From NCBI RefSeq assembly GCF_008274585.1, contig NZ_VTRT01000003.1:186001-250000 (forward strand): 64,000 nt of DNA, written 5' to 3'. Numbering within the stretch: the first letter of the stretch is position 1; every line of letters starts with the position of its first letter. Positions 34,561 through 43,005 of this stretch are shown one piece after another. A program made the position numbers and the translations under genes. Source of the stretch: Pedobacter sp. BS3 (GTDB taxonomy: Bacteria > Bacteroidota > Bacteroidia > Sphingobacteriales > Sphingobacteriaceae). The notes beneath the pieces are model-generated. The model was not told the DNA's origin. It saw only the letters and a program-made list of their open reading frames with translations, and did no database searches.

Positions 34561-35526
34561 TTGAAAAATAACTCAGAAATATTACGGTCGGCACGCAGAA
34601 CGCTACAGGCCGAACAGGAAGGCATTGCCGGGCTGATTGACCGTCTTGATGCTGATTTTGCCGAATGCGTGCAACATATCCTGAAAATTAAGGGAAGAGT
34701 GATTGTTACCGGTGTTGGTAAAAGCGCCATTATTGCTCAAAAAATAGTGGCAACGTTTAATTCTACCGGTACACCTGCCGTTTATATGCATGCCGGCGAT
34801 GCCATACATGGCGATTTGGGTATCATCCAACAGGATGACCTGGTGATATGTATTTCAAAAAGCGGCAACACGCCGGAAATAAAAGTGCTTATTCCTTTTC
34901 TGAAATTGGCGGGCAACCTGCTTGTTGGTATGGTTGGCGACCGGGAATCGTACCTGGCCAAACAAGCCGACCTGATACTGGATACTACCGTAACAGCCGA
35001 AGCCTGTCCGCACAACCTGGCCCCTACTACCAGTACAACAGCCCAGTTGGCGCTGGGCGATGCGCTGGCCGTTTGCCTGCTGGAATGCCGTGAATTTAGC
35101 AGTCGCGATTTTGCACGGTACCATCCGGGCGGCTCATTAGGTAAAAAATTATACCTGAAAGTGGGCGACCTTTCTGTAAATAACGAAAAGCCACAGGTAT
35201 CGCCTGCTGATAACATCAAGCATGTAATTATTGAGATTACCCGAAACCGGCTTGGTGCCGTTGCTGTTATTGACGATGAGCAGGTTAAGGGTATTATTAC
35301 CGATGGCGACATCAGACGAATGATTGAAAAGTACGATAACATCGGCAGCCTGAAAGCCTCGGATATTATGGGGACATCGCCCAAAACAATTGATAAGAAC
35401 GAGCTGGCGATAAACGCTTTTGAGCTGATGCGCAAAAACAATATCACCCAATTATTGGTATTAGATGATGGTTTATATGCTGGCATTGTGCATTTGCACG
35501 ATTTATTACGCGAAGGAATCATCTAA
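34561..35526 (+). CDS. kdsD: Arabinose-5-phosphate isomerase (KdsD/KpsF)
   Basis: Isomerises ribulose 5-phosphate to arabinose 5-phosphate, the first step of Kdo synthesis. A SIS sugar-phosphate domain (about residues 30-190: GRVIVTGVGKSAIIAQKI, HGDLGIIQQDDLVICISKSGNTPEI, HPGGSLGKKL) is followed by two CBS domains (about 205-318). At 321 aa it has full length. The start codon is TTG at 34561; no in-frame ATG is near enough to give the conserved N terminus. It is divergent from recQ and followed after 216 bases by the GDP-mannose gene. Together with kdsA and kdsC it forms a dispersed Kdo cluster. Confidence 0.94.
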   Translation: MKNNSEILRSARRTLQAEQEGIAGLIDRLDADFAECVQHILKIKGRVIVTGVGKSAIIAQKIVATFNSTGTPAVYMHAGDAIHGDLGIIQQDDLVICISKSGNTPEIKVLIPFLKLAGNLLVGMVGDRESYLAKQADLILDTTVTAEACPHNLAPTTSTTAQLALGDALAVCLLECREFSSRDFARYHPGGSLGKKLYLKVGDLSVNNEKPQVSPADNIKHVIIEITRNRLGAVAVIDDEQVKGIITDGDIRRMIEKYDNIGSLKASDIMGTSPKTIDKNELAINAFELMRKNNITQLLVLDDGLYAGIVHLHDLLREGII

Positions 35527-35742
35527 GCGAAAATGCACTGCTGCCCTATCAAACCAAACTATTTCAAAATGTCCGGCTGTTCGGGTTATTGATACGTTTT
35601 TATTAATGCATCAATGAACCTGCCGGTTGACGGGGTTTTTAATTTTTAATTTTTAATTTTGACTTAGCACTAAAATTGTACGCTCGGGGAAATGAATATG
35701 CTTAAAACAGCTTCATTGCCATTGAAAAAACAACATACTCAA

Positions 35743-36825
35743 ATGAAAAATTATTATGCCATCATTATGGCCGGCGGCATAGGGAGCCGCTTCTGGCCTA
35801 TAAGCAGAACTGCACATCCAAAACAATTTATTGATATTCTTGGCACCGGAAAAACACTGATACAAAGCACTTATGACCGCTTTTTAAAAATAGTGCCTAA
35901 AGAAAATATTTATATCGCCACCAACGAAATTTACATCAATCTTATTAAGGAACAATTGCCGGATATAACCAGCCAACAAATTCTGGCTGAGCCTGTAATG
36001 CGTAACACGGCTCCGTGTATTGCATACGCGTCGCACAAGATATATTCGCTTAATCCGGACGCAACCGTTGTAGTTGCACCGTCAGACCATCTTATACTTG
36101 AACCCGAAAAATTTGTTGAAGACATACAGATTTCGCTGGATGCGGCTTCTAAGTATAACCGGTTAATTACTCTGGGTATAAAACCGTCACGCCCTGATAC
36201 GGGATATGGATATATTCAATACGATACCACCGAATACGACAACGCGTTTTATAAAGTAAAAACCTTTACCGAAAAGCCCAACCTGGAACTGGCGAAAACC
36301 TTTATTCAAAGCGGCGATTTTCTATGGAATGCCGGTATCTTCGTCTGGTCGGTCAAATCTATTTTAAATGCCTTCGAGAATCATTTACCCGAGGTTAATG
36401 ATATCTTTAAAGAAGGATATGCCCATTTCAACACCAATAACGAGCAAAACTTTATTCAGTCGGCATATTACCAGTGTACCAATATCTCAATAGATTACGC
36501 CATTATGGAAAAGGCCGATAATGTGTATGTGCTTCCGGCAGATTTTGGCTGGTCTGATTTAGGGACATGGGCCTCTATTTACGAATTAGCCGAAAAAGAT
36601 TATGTAGGTAACGTGGTTATTCCTCCCGAAAAGGTAATTATGTACGATTCATCAAACTGTATGGTGAATGTCCCCAAAGGCAAACTGGTAGTTTTACAGG
36701 GATTACATGATTATATCGTAGTAGAATCCAATGATACGTTGCTTATTTGTCCCCGCGACCAGGAACAGAATGTAAAACGAGTGGTGGCCGATGTGAAATC
36801 TAATTTCGGGGTGGAGTATATTTAA
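35743..36825 (+). CDS. manC: Mannose-1-phosphate guanylyltransferase
   Basis: Makes GDP-mannose from mannose 1-phosphate and GTP, for mannose-, fucose- or heptose-derived glycans. The nucleotidyltransferase fold starts with IIMAGGIGSRFWPISR (GTP loop), then VAPSDHLI, and YGYIQYDTTEY...VKTFTEKPN and FLWNAGIFVWS; no C-terminal isomerase domain follows, so it is the short single-function form (360 aa). I start at ATG 35743 (MKNYYAIIMAGG); the ATG at 35692 would add 17 residues with no homology. It is downstream of a long repeat array and may form an operon with kdsD. Manganese or Mg2+ is the usual cofactor. Confidence 0.94.
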   Translation: MKNYYAIIMAGGIGSRFWPISRTAHPKQFIDILGTGKTLIQSTYDRFLKIVPKENIYIATNEIYINLIKEQLPDITSQQILAEPVMRNTAPCIAYASHKIYSLNPDATVVVAPSDHLILEPEKFVEDIQISLDAASKYNRLITLGIKPSRPDTGYGYIQYDTTEYDNAFYKVKTFTEKPNLELAKTFIQSGDFLWNAGIFVWSVKSILNAFENHLPEVNDIFKEGYAHFNTNNEQNFIQSAYYQCTNISIDYAIMEKADNVYVLPADFGWSDLGTWASIYELAEKDYVGNVVIPPEKVIMYDSSNCMVNVPKGKLVVLQGLHDYIVVESNDTLLICPRDQEQNVKRVVADVKSNFGVEYI

Positions 36826-36832
36826 GTTGTAG

Positions 36833-37200
36833 GTTGTACGTGGTAGGTTTTACGTTGTAAGCTTAAAGCAGAAAGCACGGAAGAGAAGCAAGAGCATAGA
36901 AGCAAGAGACAAGACAAAACGCAGAAAGGCGGAAGGTTGTACGTGGTAGGTTTTACGTTGTAAGCTTAAAGCAGAAAGCACGGAAGAGAAGCAAGAGCAT
37001 AGAAGCAAGAGACAAGACAAAACGCAGAAAGGCGGAAGGTTATACGTGGTAAGTTTTACGTTGTAAGCTTAAAGCAGAAAGCACGGAAGAGAAGCAAGAG
37101 CATAGAAGCAAGAGACAAGACAAAACGCAGAAAGGCGGAAGGTTATACGTGGTAAGTTTTACGTTGTAAGCTAAAAGTGGAAGGCTCAAAGCAGAAAGCA
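36833..37200. repeat. 103-bp tandem repeat, three full copies and one partial
   Basis: Units start GTTGTACGTGGTAGGTTTTA or GTTATACGTGGTAAGTTTTA at 36833, 36936, 37039 and 37142, exactly 103 bases apart, and end AAACGCAGAAAGGCGGAAG. Copies differ by only a few bases, so the amplification is recent. The fourth copy diverges after about 30 bases. The middle of the unit contains CATAGAAGCAAGAGACAAGA, a word also in the dispersed repeats at 23416 and 43281, so a dispersed element seems to have been amplified locally. No reading frame crosses it. Confidence 0.9.
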
Positions 37201-37244
37201 CGGGAGAGACAAAAAATATAATGAATGCATCTAAAAAAATGTAA

Positions 37245-37350
37245 CGTCATTGCAAACTGAAGGGCTGGGCTTTGAGGCAGAGTGAAGCAATCTCGTTGTT
37301 AATTGAAGATTGCTTCGGCTCGCACTCCCCCAGACAGCCTCGCAATGACG
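37245..37350. repeat. MITE-like repeat (CGTCATTGC...GCAATGACG)
   Basis: Starts CGTCATTGCAAACTG and ends CCTCGCAATGACG, with inner words GAAGCAATCTCG and AGATTGCTTCGG in inverted orientation, so the element is a long imperfect palindrome. Related copies are complete at 52545-52634 and half-size at 24189-24242. Confidence 0.7.
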
Positions 37351-37435
37351 AAGAAATCAAACGCGTTGTTCTGATAAGTTATGAGCTAAGACGCTCGTAA
37401 CACGTAACTCATAACACGTAACAATTTACCTTTCA

Positions 37436-38008
37436 CTACTCACTAACAACCAGTACTGATAATTCCCGGTATAGTTTTTCGGTAGGCAGACCCACAATAT
37501 TGGTGTATGAGCCGTTAATTTTTTCTATGCCCACAAGGCCAATCCATTCCTGGATGCCGTAAGCTCCGGCTTTGTCCAACGGCTGGTATTTTTTTACATA
37601 ATATTGTATCTGCTCTTCTGTAAGCTTGCGAAAATAAACATCAGAGATATCGGTAAATGTATGGTATCGCTGTTTATAAAGGATACAAACGCCCGTAATC
37701 ACCTGGTGTTTTTTACCGGACAAAAGCGATAACATCGTTACGGCATGCTCTTCGGAAGATGGTTTACCCAATATTTGTCCGTCAATACAAACAATGGTAT
37801 CCGCTGTGATAACCAGTTCATTCGTTACGCTTTCATCAAAAGCATGTGCCTTTTTTTCTGCAATATATCTTGCTATTTCTTCGGGCTGTAAATGCTCCGG
37901 GTACGATTCATCTACATCCTTTAAAACTACCCGAAAATCCAGGTTCATTAATTTAAGTAACTCCTGGCGCCGCGGCGATTTAGATGCAAGTATGATGGGT
38001 GGAAACAT
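37436..38008 (-). CDS. maf: Maf-type nucleoside triphosphate pyrophosphatase
   Basis: House-cleaning enzyme hydrolysing dTTP, UTP or modified nucleotides to the monophosphate; over-production blocks septation in Bacillus. The N-terminal motif IILASKSPRRQELLKLM and the downstream EKKAHAFDESVTNELVITADTIV (with the active-site Asp), ILGKPSSEEHAV and YQPLDKAGAYGIQEWIG are diagnostic. At 190 aa it is full length. It lies with kdsC 76 bases upstream on the minus strand, likely in one transcript with the genes that start at 38917 or earlier. Confidence 0.94.
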   Translation of the reverse strand: MFPPIILASKSPRRQELLKLMNLDFRVVLKDVDESYPEHLQPEEIARYIAEKKAHAFDESVTNELVITADTIVCIDGQILGKPSSEEHAVTMLSLLSGKKHQVITGVCILYKQRYHTFTDISDVYFRKLTEEQIQYYVKKYQPLDKAGAYGIQEWIGLVGIEKINGSYTNIVGLPTEKLYRELSVLVVSE

Positions 38009-38040
38009 ACGAAAAGTTGAAAGTTGAAGGTTTAAAGTTA

Positions 38041-38080
38041 AAAGTTGAGTGCAGCGAAATCCCGACTATTCGGGGTTGAA
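38041..38080. repeat. GTTGAGTGC...CGGGGTT dispersed repeat between maf and kdsC
   Basis: AAAGTTGAGTGCAGCGAAAT followed by CCCGACTATTCGGGGTTG is the same module as at 23291-23330 and 27071-27130. It lies in the 75-base gap between maf and kdsC. Confidence 0.5.
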
Positions 38081-38083
38081 CGG

Positions 38084-38620
38084 TTAAGCAGATGGAATGC
38101 TGTCATCATGTGCAGATGGCTCGGCATCAAACCATTTTCGCTGTACTTTCAGTAATTTTTCAAGAATATCGCGAACACAACCCGCTCCGCCAACTTTTGG
38201 CGATATATACATGCTGACCGCTTTTACTTCTTCGGCGGCATCGGCGGGACAAGCGGCAGCTCCGGCTATCTTCATAACCGGCACATCGGGAATATCATCG
38301 CCGATATATAATACTTCTCCGGCGTTGAGCGCATGCTGTTCCAGGAAACTGTTAAACACATCCAGCTTTTTATCAATACCTAAATGAATATCGGTAATGC
38401 CCAGGCTGTTTAACCTCAGAACCACACTTTTGGACTTTCCACCGGATATAGAACAAACTTTGAACCCCCGTTTAACGGCAAGCTGCATGGCATATCCGTC
38501 GCGAACATTAAAACGACGCAATTGCTCACCCGTTTCGGTTACCAGCACCGTAGCATCGGTAAGAACACCGTCTATATCCAGAATGATGCCCTTAATATGA
38601 TGTAGCTTATCGAGAAACAA
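38084..38620 (-). CDS. kdsC: Kdo-8-phosphate phosphatase (KdsC, HAD-IIIA)
   Basis: Removes phosphate from Kdo 8-phosphate, the third step of CMP-Kdo synthesis. The HAD nucleophile motif is IKGIILDIDGVLTDATVLV, followed by RFNVRDGYAMQLAVKRGFKVCSISGG, and the later motif EVLYIGDDIPDVPVMKIAGAAACP. It lacks a cap domain, so it works as a tetramer in this family. At 178 aa it is of usual size. With kdsA at 31183 and kdsD at 34561, three pathway enzymes are in this window; kdsB (CMP-Kdo synthetase) is not. Confidence 0.93.
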   Translation of the reverse strand: MFLDKLHHIKGIILDIDGVLTDATVLVTETGEQLRRFNVRDGYAMQLAVKRGFKVCSISGGKSKSVVLRLNSLGITDIHLGIDKKLDVFNSFLEQHALNAGEVLYIGDDIPDVPVMKIAGAAACPADAAEEVKAVSMYISPKVGGAGCVRDILEKLLKVQRKWFDAEPSAHDDSIPSA

Positions 38621-38677
38621 GTTTTAAAGTCAAAAGTAAAAATTCAAAAATCAAAACATTAAAACCACTAATCAGTA

Positions 38678-38917
38678 CTATTGATTATCCCGCCATTCGT
38701 ACACCCAGGCAGATTGTATCTGTTCCAGGTGACCTTCGTTACATTCCTCACGTGTACCGGCAAAATTAGGCAGGGACAGCACCCATTCCATTAAATCGGT
38801 AAAGCGTATGCGATATATCTGCGATTCGCCAAACTCATCGCCAAACTTTTCATAAAGTTCCATAGCGATATCCTCATAGTTATTCCAGTATATCGGTAAA
38901 GCGTATTTATCTGTCAT
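38678..38917 (-). CDS. iscX: IscX-like iron-sulfur cluster assembly protein
   Basis: Small acidic helical protein of 79 aa. It matches IscX (YfhJ), a putative iron donor or regulator for IscS: YWNNYEDIAMELYEKFGDEF, IRFTDLMEWVLSLPNFAG and EGHLEQIQSAWVYEWRDN parallel the Escherichia coli sequence. In Escherichia coli it sits at the end of the isc operon beside fdx; here it is upstream of a 2Fe-2S ferredoxin gene as well, with 77 bases between, which supports a role in Fe-S biogenesis. Other isc or suf genes are not in the window. Confidence 0.85.
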   Translation of the reverse strand: MTDKYALPIYWNNYEDIAMELYEKFGDEFGESQIYRIRFTDLMEWVLSLPNFAGTREECNEGHLEQIQSAWVYEWRDNQ

Positions 38918-38994
38918 TATGTAAAGTTAAAAGTTGAAAGCTAAAAGTTGAAAGTAGGCCAACAATAATATTACCCGTATCATTATTTTGGTTG

Positions 38995-39327
38995 TTAATG
39001 ACCAAGAAACTGGGTTTGGTCGGGTAGTGTAACTTCAAGGTCGCCGTCTATTACCACACACTGGCAACCCAACCGCGAATTAATCCGTGGGTTTACCGCC
39101 CGGTCTATAAAATCTTCTTCCTTATCGGATATTTCCTGGATATTGTCCATTCCCTGATTTACATAGATATGGCAGGTGCTGCATCCGCAAACACCGCCGC
39201 AGTTGTGCTGAAGCTCTACACCGTTCTCCAGGCAAACATCCAGCACCGATTCGCCTTCAACAATAGGCAACTCTATGGACTCTTTGCCCGGTTCTTCAAA
39301 ATTTATCTTGAGTTTAAAAACATTCAT
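38995..39327 (-). CDS. fdx: 2Fe-2S ferredoxin (adrenodoxin-type)
   Basis: Electron carrier of 110 aa with four cluster cysteines: ELQHNCGGVCGCSTCHIYVNQ supplies three (C-x5-C-x2-C pattern) and LGCQCVVIDG the fourth. This spacing and the N-terminal strand pattern (FKLKINFEEPG) fit adrenodoxin/ISC-type ferredoxins that serve Fe-S cluster assembly. It stands next to the iscX-like gene, giving an fdx-iscX pair. It may be co-transcribed with the DUF2520 gene upstream (27-base gap). Confidence 0.9.
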   Translation of the reverse strand: MNVFKLKINFEEPGKESIELPIVEGESVLDVCLENGVELQHNCGGVCGCSTCHIYVNQGMDNIQEISDKEEDFIDRAVNPRINSRLGCQCVVIDGDLEVTLPDQTQFLGH

Positions 39328-39354
39328 TGCTTTGCAAAATTAGTAAAATTGCCA

Positions 39355-40131
39355 TTAGGCGCCGGGATTATCATACAAATTGATGATTTGCTGACTAATC
39401 TGCCGGTAAAGCTCTTGCAAAGCTGGTTGTGACAAAAGAAAATCGATATGTTTTTGCAGGATGTATTTATCGTTACGAACAGCGGGCCCTGTTTGTGCAT
39501 CGGCAGGTAAATGTTCCTGGACTTTTGCTGCTGTTTCAGCTATCAGTGGACGAATAAGGTCAAAATCCAGGTCGTGTTTGGTCAGTATTTGCTGGGCAAC
39601 GGTATAGAGGTAATTGGTGAAGTTACAGGCAAAAACAGCCGAAACATGCAGAGCAAGCCGTTTTTCGGATGTTAAATAAAACACCTTATCAGAAACATCC
39701 TGCATCAGTAAAGTCAGCACTTTTGCATTTTCTTCGCTATTAGCTTCAACAGCCACCGGAACATTCCTGAAATCCACTTCCTTCACCTTCGAAAAGGTTT
39801 GTAAGGGGTAAATAACACCGGTATTTTTGGAAACGGGTTTCAAAACGTCCATCCCGGTTGAACCGGATGTATGTACCACCAACGTTTTACCCAATTTTAG
39901 CTGCTGCACCAATTGCGGGATGGCATCATCGCTTACAGCGATAATGATCAAATCAACATCGGAATTAAGTTGGGCTAAACCGGTAATGGCTTGTGCACGT
40001 ACGTGATAGGCCAGCAACGAAGCATGTTGTATATCACGACTGTAAACCTGTGCAATAACATGACCTGCGTTATACAAGGCAGCGGCCAGATGAGTTGCTA
40101 CATTACCCGAACCGATGAATGAAATCTTCAT
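39355..40131 (-). CDS. Rossmann-fold plus DUF2520 domain protein
   Basis: 258 aa protein of a family with an N-terminal F420-dependent NADP-oxidoreductase-like Rossmann domain (about residues 1-120; KISFIGSGNVATHLAAALYNAGHVI with a GxGxxA/G motif) and a C-terminal helical DUF2520 domain (about 125-255; VHVSAVFACNFTNYLYTVAQQIL-like). The C-terminal domain looks like 6-phosphogluconate or ketopantoate reductase helical bundles, so it is probably an NAD(P)-dependent dehydrogenase with unknown substrate. It is one base downstream of the ccmF stop and is probably co-transcribed. Confidence 0.88.
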   Translation of the reverse strand: MKISFIGSGNVATHLAAALYNAGHVIAQVYSRDIQHASLLAYHVRAQAITGLAQLNSDVDLIIIAVSDDAIPQLVQQLKLGKTLVVHTSGSTGMDVLKPVSKNTGVIYPLQTFSKVKEVDFRNVPVAVEANSEENAKVLTLLMQDVSDKVFYLTSEKRLALHVSAVFACNFTNYLYTVAQQILTKHDLDFDLIRPLIAETAAKVQEHLPADAQTGPAVRNDKYILQKHIDFLLSQPALQELYRQISQQIINLYDNPGA

Positions 40132-40132
40132 A

Positions 40133-42586
40133 TCATGCCTGCTTCAGCTCTTTATTCCGACGGAATATGGACAGCAGGAAGCCGATAACCATGATAATGG
40201 TTCCTCCCCAGAACAGGTTGATATAAGGGAACATAATGGCTTTCATCACAATCCATTTCTTTTCGGCGGGCTTGCTGCGATAAAGCATCACCTCTAACTT
40301 GTTTTTATCCGGTAAAACATTGGTAAAACGCAGTTTTACACCCAGGTTATCGATGGTTTTGCCAAAATCAAACTTATTGCCCGATTTAAGGAGGTAAACC
40401 GGCTCGGCTTCTTCGGTTTTGCCGTTCTGATGCACTTCTATCTTTAAGCCTACGGCAATATCGCCATTGGCTAAAGGAATATTGCTGATGCTTGCATTGC
40501 GATTAACTGATTTGATGACCAGGAAACCTTCCTTGTAACGTACCGTATCGCCGGGAGACACCTGGTAAGTTATTGGTTCCAGGTATTTACCGTCATCGGC
40601 ATGGTCGTGGTCATCATGCCCTTCGTGCTCATGTTCCGCTTCCTCGGTTTTAATGGGCACACTGCTTACATGCGTATAAATATCGTATAACAGGTAGTGC
40701 TTGGTATCGGGCGAAGCAATCAATCCCATTTTGGGATTTTGCTGCGCATTGGGCAACAGGTTAAAATCTTCCTTAACCTTACCGTCTTTATCAAACGATT
40801 TATAATTTACCTTATAAAAGGTATTGGGGCCAATAGTGGTATCGCCAATATACGTTACCGTGTACCGGTCTATCTTAACCGGCTCATTCAGGTTCAGCAT
40901 CAGGTTATCGCCGGGCTTATTCTCTTTCTCAAATCCGCTTACCGGGATAAATCCGCTTTTATTTACCGATATTACCTTGTTGGTTGCGGCGGCAATCAAC
41001 GCACCGATAAGCAGCAACCCGAAACCGATATGCGCTACCGCAGAACCAGCCAGCTTCCATTTACCTTTCAAAGCATCGAGCATAATTTTGCCATTGCTCA
41101 CCACGGTAAATGATGCGGCCAGTATCAAAGCTACAAATATGGGATTACTGTAGATGTGCGCCACATAAGCCAGGATAATGGTTATTACCACGGCTATACC
41201 AAACGACACCGCAAGGCTTTGCCAGAATTTCTTAGCGTTAGTGTCCTTGTATTTCAGGAACTGCGCTAAACCTGATAACAACGCCACGATAATTGCAAAC
41301 GGGGTTTGCCATTTATTATAATGCTGCACCACATCAGTTGGCGGAGCTACCTTGGTTTTAAATACCGCATTAAATACAGGTATCGATGTGGTTGCCACAA
41401 TCTGCACACAGGCTACCGTCAGCACCAAAGCGCCGATAAACAGCCAGAATTCACGGGAATACGTTTCTTCGTCTTTTTTGGTAATGGGCAGCTCTTTCCA
41501 GCGGGCAATAAGAAACCCAATGGCGATAACGGCAAAAACCAGAATGTCAATGACCAGGTGCCAGAACATTCCCAAATCGGTAAAGGCATGTACAGAAGTT
41601 TCGCCCAAGATGCCGCTCCGGGTAAGGAATGAAGCATACAACACCAGCACAAAACTAATCAATACCAGGAATGTGGCTGTAAAGTACGAATGTCCGCTGT
41701 TTTTATAAGCCAGCAGCACATGCACCGCCGCTATCAGCGTAAGCCAGGGAATAATCGAGGCATTTTCTACCGGGTCCCAGGCCCAGAAACCGCCAAAATT
41801 CAGCGCTTCGTAAGCCCAGAACGAACCCATAATAATGCCAGTACCTAAAACCATTACCGCGAACAGCGCCCAGGGCATTACCTGCTTCACCCATTCGGTA
41901 TACCGTTTTTGCCACAAGCCGGCAATCGCGTAAGCAAACGGAACAACCATCGATGCAAAACCGAGGAAAAGTGTGGGCGGGTGAATCACCATCCAGTAAT
42001 TTTGCAATAAAGGATTCAACCCGTTACCATCCTGTATCAGGCTCAGGTAATCCGGACGTGAAAAAATGGGCGCCTCAAGCGCATTGCGTAACAGGATGAA
42101 CGGCGAGCTTCCAACCCGGGTTCCTAAAATATCCACACCGATAAGCATCGATGCAATCAGCGTCTGCGACAGCATAACGATAGCCAGCACCGGGCTTTCC
42201 CAGCTTTTGGCTACCCTTACCAGGATATTTGCCAGCACAATCTGCCAGAAAGTCCATAGCCAGAAACTGCCCTCCTGCCCTTCCCAAAAGCTGGAAATAA
42301 TGTAATATACCGGCAACGAACGCGACGAATGCGCCCAGGCATAATGATATTCAAACAGGTGATTGTAAATGATATAAAACAGGCATGAGCCGATACCAAC
42401 CACAGCCAGGGTGTTTACCCATAAGGCCGCACGACCGATATTGCGCCACGAATTACCGGGCCTGTCGTTAATTGCCGCGAAATAATAGCTAATGGTCGAC
42501 AGCAACGCCGAACCAAAAGAAAGAATTACGAAAAATTGTCCTAATTTTCCGGGCAGCAGGTGTTCACCTACAAATTGTACGTCCAT
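40133..42586 (-). CDS. ccmF: Cytochrome c biogenesis protein CcmF (heme lyase)
   Basis: Polytopic inner-membrane protein of 817 aa that ligates heme to apocytochrome c in System I. The tryptophan-rich heme-handling motif reads ALNFGGFWAWDPVENASIIPW (about residues 230-250), flanked by membrane helices and conserved histidines. A large periplasmic segment (about 555-780) contains a histidine- and acid-rich stretch (EHEHEGHDDHDHADDG), possibly metal-binding and unusual for CcmF. It lies 8 bases downstream of ccmE in the same operon; the rest of the ccm genes in the window (ccmD-like, ccmC) are at 54296-55387. Confidence 0.93.
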   Translation of the reverse strand: MDVQFVGEHLLPGKLGQFFVILSFGSALLSTISYYFAAINDRPGNSWRNIGRAALWVNTLAVVGIGSCLFYIIYNHLFEYHYAWAHSSRSLPVYYIISSFWEGQEGSFWLWTFWQIVLANILVRVAKSWESPVLAIVMLSQTLIASMLIGVDILGTRVGSSPFILLRNALEAPIFSRPDYLSLIQDGNGLNPLLQNYWMVIHPPTLFLGFASMVVPFAYAIAGLWQKRYTEWVKQVMPWALFAVMVLGTGIIMGSFWAYEALNFGGFWAWDPVENASIIPWLTLIAAVHVLLAYKNSGHSYFTATFLVLISFVLVLYASFLTRSGILGETSVHAFTDLGMFWHLVIDILVFAVIAIGFLIARWKELPITKKDEETYSREFWLFIGALVLTVACVQIVATTSIPVFNAVFKTKVAPPTDVVQHYNKWQTPFAIIVALLSGLAQFLKYKDTNAKKFWQSLAVSFGIAVVITIILAYVAHIYSNPIFVALILAASFTVVSNGKIMLDALKGKWKLAGSAVAHIGFGLLLIGALIAAATNKVISVNKSGFIPVSGFEKENKPGDNLMLNLNEPVKIDRYTVTYIGDTTIGPNTFYKVNYKSFDKDGKVKEDFNLLPNAQQNPKMGLIASPDTKHYLLYDIYTHVSSVPIKTEEAEHEHEGHDDHDHADDGKYLEPITYQVSPGDTVRYKEGFLVIKSVNRNASISNIPLANGDIAVGLKIEVHQNGKTEEAEPVYLLKSGNKFDFGKTIDNLGVKLRFTNVLPDKNKLEVMLYRSKPAEKKWIVMKAIMFPYINLFWGGTIIMVIGFLLSIFRRNKELKQA

Positions 42587-42594
42587 TAATTCAA

Positions 42595-43005
42595 TTAGAT
42601 TTTTGCCTGAGCAGCCGTATTGGCTTTTACCTCAACCTGGTCTTTATTATACTTGGAGGGGCATTTCATCAGTATTTTAGAGGCATGAAACTCATCGCCC
42701 TGCATTTTACCGGTCAATACAATTTGCTCTGACTTCTCAAAATCCTGGGGTTTGGTACCGTTAAACACTACCTTGCATTCGGTTCCCTTATTATCACGCA
42801 TGTAAAAAGCGAAATAATTGGCATTCTCCTGCGGATTATAAATCATGGCTTTATTTTTTTCCAACTGCCCAACCACATGCAATTCGGTTTGTGTTTCCTT
42901 TGCTTCTGCAAACGAAGCGTAAGTACTTGAATCAGCGTAAGTACTGATAATAACACCTATTGCCACTGCAATAATAATAATACCAATGATGGCGCTTTTC
43001 TTCAT
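42595..43005 (-). CDS. ccmE: Cytochrome c maturation protein CcmE (CxxxY variant)
   Basis: Periplasmic heme chaperone anchored by one N-terminal helix (about residues 5-23). The OB-fold body is about 40-125. In the usual family member a histidine in an HxxxY motif binds heme covalently. Here the corresponding position is ILMKCPSKYN, with Cys115 and Tyr119, giving the CxxxY variant known from some delta-proteobacteria and archaea. It ends in a short variable tail. ccmF follows after 8 bases. The variant predicts a thioether-type heme bond and a different CcmC/H/F interplay. Confidence 0.9.
   Translation of the reverse strand: MKKSAIIGIIIIAVAIGVIISTYADSSTYASFAEAKETQTELHVVGQLEKNKAMIYNPQENANYFAFYMRDNKGTECKVVFNGTKPQDFEKSEQIVLTGKMQGDEFHASKILMKCPSKYNKDQVEVKANTAAQAKI

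Larger units (their letters stand above)
36826..37435. other. 610-base repeat-filled gap after manC
   Basis: No gene is seen. The first 370 bases are a 103-bp tandem array, followed at 37245-37350 by a MITE-like palindromic repeat. The last 85 bases (37351-37435) hold AT-rich words such as AACACGTAACTCATAACACG and no signal I can name. Confidence 0.7.

Noticed and set aside
34782-35522. Minus-strand open frame of 246 codons antisense to kdsD
   Set aside because: kdsD has clear SIS and CBS motifs on the plus strand; the antisense frame is Ser/Ile/Pro-rich with no motif.
36833-37200. Direct repeats that could suggest a CRISPR array
   Set aside because: The repeats are contiguous 103-base units without unique spacers, and no cas gene is present.
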